Assembly: GCA_016716065.1 (NCBI GenBank)
Contig: JADJXA010000002.1
Location: 682,001-746,000 of the forward strand
Origin: Candidatus Leptovillus gracilis
GTDB lineage: Bacteria; Chloroflexota; Anaerolineae; Promineifilales; Promineifilaceae
Direction of reading: 5' to 3'
Length of the DNA: 64,000 nucleotides
Part shown: positions 45,524-53,327 of the stretch, piece after piece
How positions within the stretch are numbered: the first letter of the stretch is position 1
Layout: the number at the start of each line of letters is the position of its first letter
Notes under the pieces: model-generated
The model's input: the letters and a program-made list of their open reading frames with translations, nothing else
Told to the model about the DNA's origin: nothing
Database searches by the model: none
Translations under genes and position numbers: made by a program

Positions 45524-45575
45524 TGGGAGCGCGGACGTCCCGTCCGCCCTGGCAGGCGAGACGCCTGCGCTCCCA
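45524..45575. repeat. Three-way-junction-like intergenic repeat
   Basis: TGGGAGCGC (45524-45532) pairs with GCGCTCCCA (45567-45575). Between them two further hairpins form: GGACG-TCC-CGTCC and GCAGGCG-AGA-CGCCTGC. The result is a compact cloverleaf shape, as in REP/BIME-type elements. It lies 20 bases before the patatin start codon. Confidence 0.75.
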
Positions 45576-45594
45576 ATTTCAAGGGAGATAGAGA

Positions 45595-46629
45595 ATGCCC
45601 ACTGAAAACCGTAAACGAGCTTTGGTTTTATCCGGCGGCGGCGGGCGCGGCGCCTACCACGTCGGTGTGCTGCGCTTCCTGGAAGAACACGAATGGCTGC
45701 CAGACGTCGTCGTTGGCACTTCGATTGGCGCGGTCAATGGCGCGGCCATCGCTTCCGGCCACAACGCCTATTCCCTCTGGTCGCTCTGGAAACGCCTGCG
45801 CACCCAAGATGTGCAAAAGGCCCATCTCAACCTGGGCAGCCCCTACTTACTAGACACATCCCCCCTGCGCGAAACGTTGCAGCGCCAGGGTTGGGTCAAC
45901 TTCGAGCGCATTAACTCAGCCGAGGCCAAAGTCCATTTACGCGTCACCGCCACCGAAGTCAATACCGGGCATTTGCATGTCTTTGGCAATTCCACCGACG
46001 TGTATCCCAGCCGGATGCGCCGCGAACCACTTGGCCTCGATCATATCATCGCCAGCTGCTCCATTCCCATTGTTTACCCGGCCACCCAACTGCATGACAA
46101 CCTGTATTGGGATGGCGCTACCGTTGCCAACACGCCCCTGGGACCGGCTATTGACGCCGGGGCGGAGGAAATTGTGGTGGTGATTATGACGCCCTGGGAG
46201 GAAGACGAGGAGAACCAGACGGAAACGCCGCGCAATATGCTTTCGGCCGCCAGCGTGATGCTGGAATGGGCCTTGCTGGCCTCTTTCCAGGCCGACCTGA
46301 AGATGTTCCGGCGCATTAACGACCTGGTGCGTTTGGAAGTGGAGAACGCGCGTCTGCGGGCCATCAATTCGCTGTTGATCGAACAGCTTCAGTACGGTGA
46401 AGACGTGGACCTGGTGGATGAAAATGGCGATGGCATTCCTGACGTGTTTCAGGACAAATTTCACGCCTTGCCCGACCCGATCATCGTCTCGCCCAAACGG
46501 CCGATTCCTGTTGAACAAATCGTGCGCTACACCCGCAAAGGGCACGAAGAATTGTACGAAATGGGCTACGAAGACGCCAAACGCGCCTGGCGTGAAAGCG
46601 GCAAACCAGTAGAAGGCGAGAGCGCATAA
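45595..46629 (+). CDS. Patatin-like phospholipase
   Basis: A lipid acyl hydrolase with a Ser-Asp dyad. The oxyanion loop is LSGGGGRGAYHVGVL (GGGGRG about 14-19), the nucleophile is in VGTSIGAVNGA (GTSIG, S43), and the catalytic Asp is in YWDGATVANTPLG (DGA, about residue 172). The length of 344 is ordinary for the NTE/RssA-like group. A strong AGGGAG precedes the ATG. A late EF-hand-like stretch DLVDENGDGIPDVF (about 270-283) is unusual for this family and could bind calcium. Confidence 0.9.
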   Translation: MPTENRKRALVLSGGGGRGAYHVGVLRFLEEHEWLPDVVVGTSIGAVNGAAIASGHNAYSLWSLWKRLRTQDVQKAHLNLGSPYLLDTSPLRETLQRQGWVNFERINSAEAKVHLRVTATEVNTGHLHVFGNSTDVYPSRMRREPLGLDHIIASCSIPIVYPATQLHDNLYWDGATVANTPLGPAIDAGAEEIVVVIMTPWEEDEENQTETPRNMLSAASVMLEWALLASFQADLKMFRRINDLVRLEVENARLRAINSLLIEQLQYGEDVDLVDENGDGIPDVFQDKFHALPDPIIVSPKRPIPVEQIVRYTRKGHEELYEMGYEDAKRAWRESGKPVEGESA

Positions 46630-46634
46630 AAGTG

Positions 46635-46721
46635 CAATCGTCAATCCTTCGGCAAGCTCAGGACCAATCGCCAATCCTTCGGCAAGCTCAGGACCAATTG
46701 TCAATCGTCAATCGTCAATTG
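46635..46721. repeat. Two 30-nt tandem repeats plus TCAATCG words
   Basis: A 30-nt unit (46635-46664; words CAATCG and TTCGGCAAGCTCAGGAC) is repeated with one mismatch at 46665-46694, then CAATTG-TCAATCG words follow to 46721. The repeat overlaps the 3' end of the glycosyltransferase gene, whose last residues (QLTIDD) and stop are encoded by it. Confidence 0.75.
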
Positions 46722-48680
46722 AATGGGGTACAGCGGGTCCACGCCGTCGCGGTTGAGAACTGGGGAGCGCTGTAAGTCTGGCCAGGTGTACATGCCCACA
46801 TGGAAATAGGCTGGCGGGGTTTCTGGGCGCGCAAATTCAACCCAGGTGATGAGGTGGTCGCCGGACTGCCAGGCGCGCGAGGAGGTGTATACGTCTTGCA
46901 CCTGGGCGGGGGCGTCGGTTCCGGGCAGGTAGAGATGGTTAAACTGCTGGAAGTGCCCTTCCTGCGGCTCACCGCTGATGCGCCAATGGGTGATGAGGCG
47001 AATCTGATTCCTGTCTGGCAGTTCTTGTATTTGCCAGCCTACCAGTTCGGCGCCGTTTGCCAGTTGATACGGCCGTTCCACCCCCTGAAACCCGACCAAC
47101 GCTGCTTCAGCAACCGTCAGCGCCACGTAAGGCATCTCGCCTTCGCGTCGGGGCAGGTCTTGCACCACGCCGCTGGTCAGCCCAACGGCCGTTGCCACCT
47201 CCCAGGCCGGTAAATTGTCATAGGTAAACAGCAGGTGGGCCGGTTCATCCGGCAGCAGCAGCACATGGCGGGCATCCACAATTTGCGCCGGATAGTCCCA
47301 CAGCAGCACCTTAAACATGGCCGCGTCGCCGTCAAATTCCGGTATGTCGCCAAAAGTTTCCACCACAATCGGACGGCCGTCGGCCATCAATTGGCGCGTG
47401 GCCGCTTGTGGGTAGCGCAGCGGCGTACCCATCCCCCCCGGCACAAAGGTTTCGGCGATAGTGGACAGGGTTTGCGACACGGCCGTTACCTGGAAGCTGG
47501 CGATGAGTACGGCCGTTAGCGCCACCACCAGCCGCCAACCCGGCTTTGGCCAGGCCGCCGCCGCCCCCGCCAGCAGCAAAACGGCCGGCAACCCCACCAG
47601 TTGATACTGTGGATACACCGGCGTGCGCGGGACCATAAACAGCAGCGGCGCGGCCAGCGCCCAGACCAGGATAAAGCCGTCTAGCAGCCGTAAGCCGTTT
47701 CCCGTTTTCCGTTTCAGAACCCAAATTGCGCCGATGATTGCCAGCGCCGCCAGCAGCAGGCTGCCAATTTGCAGACCGGCGGCCAACAGCGGCGGCCAGG
47801 TCCAATCCACATTCAGCCAAAACTTCTCCCAATCCTGGGCGATACTCAACTGGCCGATCTGCCGCCAGGCGGCAAACCGGTCGGCTTCGCTGGCTGTGCC
47901 CTGCGCCAATAAATCGCGGATGACGGCTTTGGCCCCATCGCCGCTGCGCCAGATGATGGTGATGGTCGGCAAAGCCATCAGCCCGGCCAGGAGCAGGCCC
48001 ACGGTAACGGCCGTCCACCAGCGCCACAGCCGGAAGCGAAAGCCAATCCACAATGAAGCCAACGCCAGGGCAAACCCGGCAAAATGAACCTGCCCCACAA
48101 ACCCGGCCAGAAACGCGTGCAGGCCAATCAACCACGGCTTGTCCTGTTTTAGCCCGGCGACGATGGCTGTCGCCCACAACACCGCCAGCGGCGCCAGCAA
48201 ATTCTGGCTCCAGATGCTGCGGCTGTAAAACACCAGGTACGGCGACGCGGCATACAGCAGCGCCGCAACCAGGCCGGCCGTTTTGCCCCAGGCGTCGCGC
48301 CCCAGCCACCACATGCCCACCACAGCCAACGTATTCAGCCAGCCGACCAGGCTGGTCGCTGCCAGCGGATTGGTGGACAGGGCATAGGGCAAGGTGAAGA
48401 GCCAGACCGAGGCGGCGAAATTGGGCACGCCGGTAGACGACTGCATCCCCAAAGCGGCAAATTTGCCCTGGCGGGCCATTTGCAGCGCCATGTCGCTTAC
48501 CCGCGCTTCGTCAAAGCCAAACGAATTGACGCCGGGCCAGCCCAGGCGCAGCCAGCCGGCCAACAGCACAATCAGCAGCAGCGCCAGCGTCTCGCCATTC
48601 ACCACAGAGACACGCAGGCTAGAAAGGGGTTTGCGCGCTGTCTTCGTGTTTCTGGCCTCTTGGTGGTGAACGTTGGACAT
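46701..48680 (-). CDS. GT-C-type membrane glycosyltransferase (ArnT/PMT-like)
   Basis: A multi-spanning membrane protein of 659 residues with about ten hydrophobic segments in its first two thirds. The first periplasmic loop has the acidic motif FGFDEARVSDMAL, as in GT39/GT83 lipid-linked sugar transferases. A soluble outer domain with PMT-like fold occupies the last 230 residues. It would transfer a sugar from a polyprenyl carrier to lipid or protein outside the cell. ATG 48680 shares a base with the aroC stop (TAATG), so the gene is coupled to aroC. Its last six residues are encoded by an intergenic repeat. Confidence 0.8.
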   Translation of the reverse strand: MSNVHHQEARNTKTARKPLSSLRVSVVNGETLALLLIVLLAGWLRLGWPGVNSFGFDEARVSDMALQMARQGKFAALGMQSSTGVPNFAASVWLFTLPYALSTNPLAATSLVGWLNTLAVVGMWWLGRDAWGKTAGLVAALLYAASPYLVFYSRSIWSQNLLAPLAVLWATAIVAGLKQDKPWLIGLHAFLAGFVGQVHFAGFALALASLWIGFRFRLWRWWTAVTVGLLLAGLMALPTITIIWRSGDGAKAVIRDLLAQGTASEADRFAAWRQIGQLSIAQDWEKFWLNVDWTWPPLLAAGLQIGSLLLAALAIIGAIWVLKRKTGNGLRLLDGFILVWALAAPLLFMVPRTPVYPQYQLVGLPAVLLLAGAAAAWPKPGWRLVVALTAVLIASFQVTAVSQTLSTIAETFVPGGMGTPLRYPQAATRQLMADGRPIVVETFGDIPEFDGDAAMFKVLLWDYPAQIVDARHVLLLPDEPAHLLFTYDNLPAWEVATAVGLTSGVVQDLPRREGEMPYVALTVAEAALVGFQGVERPYQLANGAELVGWQIQELPDRNQIRLITHWRISGEPQEGHFQQFNHLYLPGTDAPAQVQDVYTSSRAWQSGDHLITWVEFARPETPPAYFHVGMYTWPDLQRSPVLNRDGVDPLYPIQLTIDD

Positions 48681-49858
48681 TATTCGTAGCCGAAGTTCCA
48701 GGGGGTATTGTCCATCGGCAGGTCGTCCAGGTGGGCGCGGCGCAGGGCGGTAAAACGGGGCTGCATCTCTGCCAGGCTGTCGCCGCCCAGTTTTTCCAGC
48801 AGGGCGTTGGCCAGGGTATAGGCCACCATCGCTTCGCCGACGACCCCGGCGCGGGGTACGGCGCAAAAATCAGAACGTTCGTAGACTGTTGCGGCCTCTG
48901 CGCCGGTTGCCAGGTCTACGGAGTGGCGCGGGTTGAGGACAGTGGAGATAGGCTTCATGGCTGCCCGGACGACGATGGGTTCGCCGGTGGTGACGCCGCC
49001 TTCAAAGCCGCCGCTGTGGTTGCTGCGCCGGACGAGGGTACGGCCGTCGGCCGCCAGGTAGATTTCGTCGTGGACCTGAGAGCCGGGCCGTTGGGTGTTG
49101 GCGAAGGCCGGGCCGATCTCGACGCCTTTCACGGCGTGGATGGAGCCGACGGCGGCCATTAGCAGGGCGTCCAGGCGGCGGTCCCAATGGACGTGGCTGC
49201 CCAGCCCGGCCGGCGCGCCCAGGGCGACAATCTCAAACACGCCGCCAATGGTGTCTTTGGCCTGCATAATCTCGCTGATGTGTTGGCGCATGAGGGGTAC
49301 GGCCGTATCCAATGGACAGCGCACGTCATTACTCTCGGCGGTGGCAAAGCGTTCGTTGTAGGGCATGTCGTCGGGGATAACGGCCGTTACCACGCCAATG
49401 CTCACCACGTAGCTGCCAATTGTCACGCCAAACTGGGCCAACAACTGCTGGCACACCGCGCCGACGGCCACGCGCGCGGCCGTTTCCCGCGCCGATGCCC
49501 GTTCCAACGCCAGGCGCAGTTCGCGGTAGCCATATTTCACCGCGCCGGTTAGGTCGGCGTGGCCGGGGCGAGGCACGGTGATCGGCGCGATTTGCCGGTC
49601 GCGCCATTTGGCAAAATCACGGTTGGTCAGGTGCAGGGCCAGTGGACCGCCGGTGGTCTGGTTGTCCATGTATCCGGCGGAAATGCGCACCGTGTCTTTT
49701 TCAATCTTCATGCGGCCGCCGGAGCCGTAGCCAAGTTGGCGACGGGCCATCTGCCGGTTGAGTTCGTCCATGTCTACTGTTAGACCGGCGGGGAGGCCTT
49801 CCAGAACGGCCGTCAATTCCGGTCCATGCGATTCACCAGCGGTTAAAAAACGAAGCAT
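48680..49858 (-). CDS. aroC: Chorismate synthase
   Basis: Converts 5-enolpyruvylshikimate-3-phosphate to chorismate, the last shikimate step; needs reduced FMN. Signature blocks are present: MLRFLTAGESHGPELTAVLE at the start, RRQLGYGSGGRMKIEKDTV, RPGHADLTGAVKYG, RASARETAARVAVGA, and SNHSGGFEGGVTTGEPIVVR. Length 392 is normal. AAGGA lies upstream of the ATG. Followed by a coupled membrane glycosyltransferase gene. Confidence 0.97.
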   Translation of the reverse strand: MLRFLTAGESHGPELTAVLEGLPAGLTVDMDELNRQMARRQLGYGSGGRMKIEKDTVRISAGYMDNQTTGGPLALHLTNRDFAKWRDRQIAPITVPRPGHADLTGAVKYGYRELRLALERASARETAARVAVGAVCQQLLAQFGVTIGSYVVSIGVVTAVIPDDMPYNERFATAESNDVRCPLDTAVPLMRQHISEIMQAKDTIGGVFEIVALGAPAGLGSHVHWDRRLDALLMAAVGSIHAVKGVEIGPAFANTQRPGSQVHDEIYLAADGRTLVRRSNHSGGFEGGVTTGEPIVVRAAMKPISTVLNPRHSVDLATGAEAATVYERSDFCAVPRAGVVGEAMVAYTLANALLEKLGGDSLAEMQPRFTALRRAHLDDLPMDNTPWNFGYE

Positions 49859-49913
49859 AAGGTTTTCCTTCTCTATCTCCCCTTCTCCAGGTCTCCCATC
49901 GCCTTGTCTTGCC

Positions 49914-50417
49914 CTACTCGCTTCGCCAGCCCAGGGCCAACGCCTTATTCAGATCGGCGGCGGCGATTTGCGCCCGGTAATGGGTGCTGGTGGGGCAGTC
50001 GCACGCCTCGCACACCCCCAATTCGACGGTTTGTATCGTCTGAACGGTGATACCGGCGGCCGTCAGGCTGGCCCGCGCTGCTTGAACGTTGGCAAGCTGG
50101 TACGTGCTGGTATCGGCGCACTGTAGACCAAGCGCCTGAAGCACCCACACGGTTCCGGCGGCGGGATATGGGTTGGCCGCTTCCAGGGTTGGCGCGGCGG
50201 GATAACCTTCTGGCAGGGGGGTAAGGGTGGGCGGCGGTGGTGGGTAGCCAACCTGGCTGCCCGGCTCGTTGGCATTGGGGGTTATCAGAGATGGGTCAGA
50301 CGTGGGTGTAGACCGCGCCGGTTGGATGACCTCCGGTGCGCTGGTGGGTGTTGGCGTGGCCGGGCCGCAAGCGACAAACAGTAGTGCCAGTAGCAAAGCG
50401 AGCGTTAACATTCTCAT
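49914..50417 (-). CDS. Lipoprotein of unknown function, 167 aa
   Basis: The signal peptide MRMLTLALLLALLFVACGP has a lipobox (FVAC). A Pro/Thr-rich linker follows (PTPTSAPEVIQPARSTPTSD, PPPPPTLTPLPEGYPAAP). The C-terminal 75 residues contain four cysteines, including CEACDCPTS, and no recognised domain. The start at 50417 has GGAGG nine bases upstream; a TTG further upstream is not supported. Presumably anchored on the outer surface. Confidence 0.75.
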   Translation of the reverse strand: MRMLTLALLLALLFVACGPATPTPTSAPEVIQPARSTPTSDPSLITPNANEPGSQVGYPPPPPTLTPLPEGYPAAPTLEAANPYPAAGTVWVLQALGLQCADTSTYQLANVQAARASLTAAGITVQTIQTVELGVCEACDCPTSTHYRAQIAAADLNKALALGWRSE

Positions 50418-50598
50418 CGCAACTAACCTCCTCAAATAAAGAGCGATTGGGATATCGCCTTAACGTGAACCAAGCCATTTTACCCGTAACCCCGTGAAGC
50501 TGGTAGGTTTGCGCGCAACCGGGCGCAAAGTTTGACGTATTGACCTCTGCAAAGATTATTGGCAGCCAATAAAGGCTGAGAAACTATGGAGGTAAATG

Positions 50599-50841
50599 AT
50601 GGCACAAAATGAAAAAAGATTTGTTCGTTCGCGGCATAATCGGCAAATAGCCGGGGTGTGCGGTGGGTTAGGCGAGTATTTGAATATCGATCCGACGATT
50701 ATCCGCCTGTTGTTCGTCCTGATGTTCCTCTTTGCCAGCGGCGGTTTTTGGGTTTATGTCATTTTATGGATTGTCATGCCCCAAGAGACCGAGTCTGGCA
50801 CAACCACAGGCAAGTTCATCAACGAAGACGAGCCGTTTTAA
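50599..50841 (+). CDS. PspC-domain membrane protein
   Basis: The PspC domain is complete: VRSRHNRQIAGVCGGLGEYL, then the DPTIIRLLFVLMFLFASGGF membrane segment and VYVILWIVMPQE. Eighty residues, with one or two membrane segments. Stand-alone PspC proteins respond to envelope stress in several phyla. The second of two adjacent ATGs (50599) is at the best distance from GGAGGT. Followed by a clear terminator. Confidence 0.92.
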   Translation: MAQNEKRFVRSRHNRQIAGVCGGLGEYLNIDPTIIRLLFVLMFLFASGGFWVYVILWIVMPQETESGTTTGKFINEDEPF

Positions 50842-50868
50842 CGGTTTGTTGGTTCTGACTTCGGTGTT

Positions 50869-50904
50869 AAAACGGGGGCGATTGATTCAATCGTCCCCGT
50901 TTTG
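50869..50904 (+). terminator. Terminator of the PspC gene
   Basis: AAAACGGGGGCGATTGA is followed by TTCAATCGTCCCCGTTTT, a long stem with one bulge and a T-rich 3' end. Confidence 0.85.
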
Positions 50905-50984
50905 CGTTGGCTGCCAGGTGAGTTTTGTGGTTTGGATAGTGGTGGGCGCTTCAGCCCTCCATGTCGTTGTGGTGAATAGATACC

Positions 50985-50998
50985 AATGAGAATTGCTG
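50985..50998. repeat. Solo end of the 42740-type MITE
   Basis: AATGAGAATTGCTG matches 14 of the 18 end bases of the MITE at 42852-42869. The opposite end is not visible nearby, so it is a relic or chance match. Confidence 0.4.
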
Positions 50999-51082
50999 TG
51001 CCAGGTTAGAGATTTTATGGTTTTGCAATGAACATGGTAGAATGCCTCACTAATTTGTTGGAGGATCAGCGAGGAGAGAGGC

Positions 51083-52315
51083 ATGAAACGATTTGTATGG
51101 TTGTTGATAGGTCTGCTGTTTTTAGTGGCTTGCGGCGCGGCGGAAACGGCCGTTCCCCCCTCTACGCCGGATAATGAAGCAGCAACGGCCGTTCCCCCCA
51201 CCGCTGTTCCCGTCACAGACGCCGACGCCGACTCGTTCCTGGCCCAGGCCAGCATTGTGCGTGAACAGGACTGGGTGAAAGGGGCCACCACCCCGGTCGT
51301 CACGATCATCGAATACGCTGATTTTCAATGCCCTGGATGCGCGGCCATTTCGCCCATACTCGACAGCCTGGTAGAAGCCTATCCAGACCAGGTACAACTG
51401 GTATACCGCCATTTCCCCTTGAACCAAATCCATCCCAACGCCCAAAAATCGGCCGAAGCCAGTGAAGCGGCCGGCGCGCAGGGCGCATTTTGGGAGTATC
51501 ACGATCTGCTGTTTGCCCGGCAGGGGGAGTGGAGCCGGTTGGATGCGGCCGCGGCCCACGACTACTTCATTGCTCTGGCCGCTGAGCTAAACTTGGACGC
51601 CGCCCGCTTCACCCAGGAATTGGACGATGGCGTTTACGCCGAGTATGTGACCGCTTCAGAACAGGAAGCCATGCAGTTGGGGCTGCCGGGCACGCCAACG
51701 GGAATTGTCAACGGCCGTATCGCTACCCAACTCCCCCGCGAAATCTCCGTCTGGCAGCAGTACATCAATTCCACCGCCGCCCTGCAAACCCTGGCCGACC
51801 GCCAATACGACGCCCCGCCGGCGCTGGCCCTGGAAGAAGGCGCGGGCTATTTCGCCCGCGTCCGCCTGGAAAATGGCGGCGAATTTGTCATCGAACTCCT
51901 GCCCGAATCCGCGCCGCTGACCGTCAATAATTTCGTTTTCCTGGCGAATGAAGGCTGGTTTAACGGCGTCACCTTCCACCGTGTTTTGCCCGGTTTTGTC
52001 GCCCAGACGGGCGACCCCACCGGCACAGGCGGCGGCGGTCCCGGCTACGCCATCCCCAACGAAATTGATCCCGCCCTGTCCCACGACACGGCCGGCATGG
52101 TGGCTATGGCCAACTCCGGCCCGGATACCAACGGCAGCCAGTGGTATGTCACCCTGGCCGACGTCCGTCAGTTGGATGGCGGGTATACCATCTTTGGCCG
52201 GGTGATTGAGGGCATGGACGTGGTACAGTCCATTGCGCCACGCGACCCAGCGACGAATCCCAATGCTCCTCCCGGCGATAAAATAGATACAGTGATCATT
52301 GAAACGCAGCCATAA
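51083..52315 (+). CDS. DsbA-like thioredoxin fused to cyclophilin peptidyl-prolyl isomerase, lipoprotein
   Basis: The signal peptide ends in a lipobox (FLVAC, C17) and a Thr/Pro linker follows. Residues about 65-235 form a DsbA/thioredoxin-fold domain with the redox motif QCPGCAA (CPGC, 83-86) and a cis-Pro loop GLPGTPTGIVNG. Residues about 250-410 form a cyclophilin: FHRVLPGFVAQTGDPTGTGG, MANSGPDTNGSQWYVTLADV. The protein would form or isomerise disulfides and also catalyse prolyl isomerisation outside the membrane, so it is a two-activity extracytoplasmic folding factor. GGAG upstream. I have not seen this exact domain pair named. Confidence 0.9.
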   Translation: MKRFVWLLIGLLFLVACGAAETAVPPSTPDNEAATAVPPTAVPVTDADADSFLAQASIVREQDWVKGATTPVVTIIEYADFQCPGCAAISPILDSLVEAYPDQVQLVYRHFPLNQIHPNAQKSAEASEAAGAQGAFWEYHDLLFARQGEWSRLDAAAAHDYFIALAAELNLDAARFTQELDDGVYAEYVTASEQEAMQLGLPGTPTGIVNGRIATQLPREISVWQQYINSTAALQTLADRQYDAPPALALEEGAGYFARVRLENGGEFVIELLPESAPLTVNNFVFLANEGWFNGVTFHRVLPGFVAQTGDPTGTGGGGPGYAIPNEIDPALSHDTAGMVAMANSGPDTNGSQWYVTLADVRQLDGGYTIFGRVIEGMDVVQSIAPRDPATNPNAPPGDKIDTVIIETQP

Positions 52316-52317
52316 CT

Positions 52318-52441
52318 GCCTGAAACCCCTGGCAGCCGTAATCAGTATTCAGTATTCAGTAACCAGTAACCAGTTTTAAGTCGGCGTTACCTCTGGAAAA
52401 CACTGAACACTGAACACTGAACACTGCTGCCAGGGTTTCAG
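52318..52441. repeat. Nested tandem-word inverted repeat (CAGTATT/GAACACT-type) with shared loop
   Basis: The outer arms TGAAACCCCTGGCAGC (52321-52336) and GCTGCCAGGGTTTCA (52426-52440) are complementary but for one base. Inside, CAGTATTCAGTATTCAGTAA words face GAACACTGAACACTGAACAC words. The loop GGCGTTACCTCTGG (52383-52396) is the same as at 2166-2179. The element fills the whole gap between two genes. Confidence 0.85.
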
Positions 52442-52459
52442 CAACAATCGCGGTAACAG

Positions 52460-53191
52460 ATGAAACATAACTCGTGGGCTTTGTTGGGCTTTGTCTTGAT
52501 GTTGATGGTAACGGCGCTGGCCTGCGCCCTGCCGGGCAGCGGCCCGTCTGCGCCAGCGCCCACGCCCACGCCTCTGGGCGACAGCATCACTTTCACCATC
52601 CCGGCCTATGCGGCCAACCTGGCGCCAGGCGACGGTGTGCCCGGCACTGGGTTAAAGTTTATAGACCGGCAGGTAGATGCGTATCAGGTGAGCATAGACG
52701 GCCAAACGGCGTTGAAACGAGCCGGAGATTCCTTTTTCTGGAGCGGTGTACTGGCTCCCGGTGTATTTGCCAACTTCAATTTGCGCCTCACTGCTTCTGT
52801 ATTCGGCAGCCTGCCGGTGGCCGGGCTGGTGGAACTGATTGTCCTGAATCCGCAGCCCGTCGAAGAGTTGGGGATTCCGGCCAACTCTGGTACGTATCGC
52901 TACAGCCATGTGGTGGCCGATTACACAATTCCGGTAGGGTATCAGGTTCCGGGGACAACGGCCGTATTCACCGGCGTTGAAGAGCGTGGTCAGGGCAGCC
53001 AAACCGCCCGCTTTGCCCGCATGTCTGGCATGTCTGGCTACCCCTACCTGGCGCTGGGCGATTCCTTCGTCTGGACCGGCCGCATCCGCGATAATGTGCA
53101 TCTGGCTTATAACTTGCGCGTCACCACGTTAAACGAGCAAAATCTGCGCCTCACTGGCACGGCCGAATTGTGGGTGGACGCGCCCCGGTAA
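52460..53191 (+). CDS. Lipoprotein of unknown function, 243 aa
   Basis: The signal peptide with lipobox ALAC is followed by SAPAPTPTP linker residues. The rest is rich in beta-strand patterns and contains two similar halves: FWSGVLAPGVFANFNLRLTA... and FVWTGRIRDNVHLAYNLRVT, each preceded by a GDS motif. This suggests an internal duplication of a small beta domain. No family is recognised. It lies alone downstream of a repeat. Confidence 0.7.
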   Translation: MKHNSWALLGFVLMLMVTALACALPGSGPSAPAPTPTPLGDSITFTIPAYAANLAPGDGVPGTGLKFIDRQVDAYQVSIDGQTALKRAGDSFFWSGVLAPGVFANFNLRLTASVFGSLPVAGLVELIVLNPQPVEELGIPANSGTYRYSHVVADYTIPVGYQVPGTTAVFTGVEERGQGSQTARFARMSGMSGYPYLALGDSFVWTGRIRDNVHLAYNLRVTTLNEQNLRLTGTAELWVDAPR

Positions 53192-53240
53192 ACCTTCGTT
53201 GTTTTAGCGCCTGGTTGTAACTGTTCACCACCTGTCGGTT

Positions 53241-53264
53241 GAGCCTGTCGAAACCGACAGGCTC
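53241..53264. other. Short intergenic hairpin
   Basis: GAGCCTGTCG (53241-53250) pairs with CGACAGGCTC (53255-53264) around AAAC. Related words (TTCGGCAAGCTCAGG) occur in the repeat at 46635. Confidence 0.6.
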
Positions 53265-53327
53265 AGGGGGCGGGAGTGAATGATTACGGCGGGACCTTAG
53301 CGCCTTGATACATGGAGTTCTGTCGTC

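Noticed and set aside
46635..46694. Two 30-nt direct repeats looking like a CRISPR start
   Set aside because: The copies are adjacent with no spacers, and no cas genes are present.
46701..48866. A 721-residue form of the glycosyltransferase
   Set aside because: The first 62 residues lie within aroC in another frame; ATG 48680 is coupled to the aroC stop.
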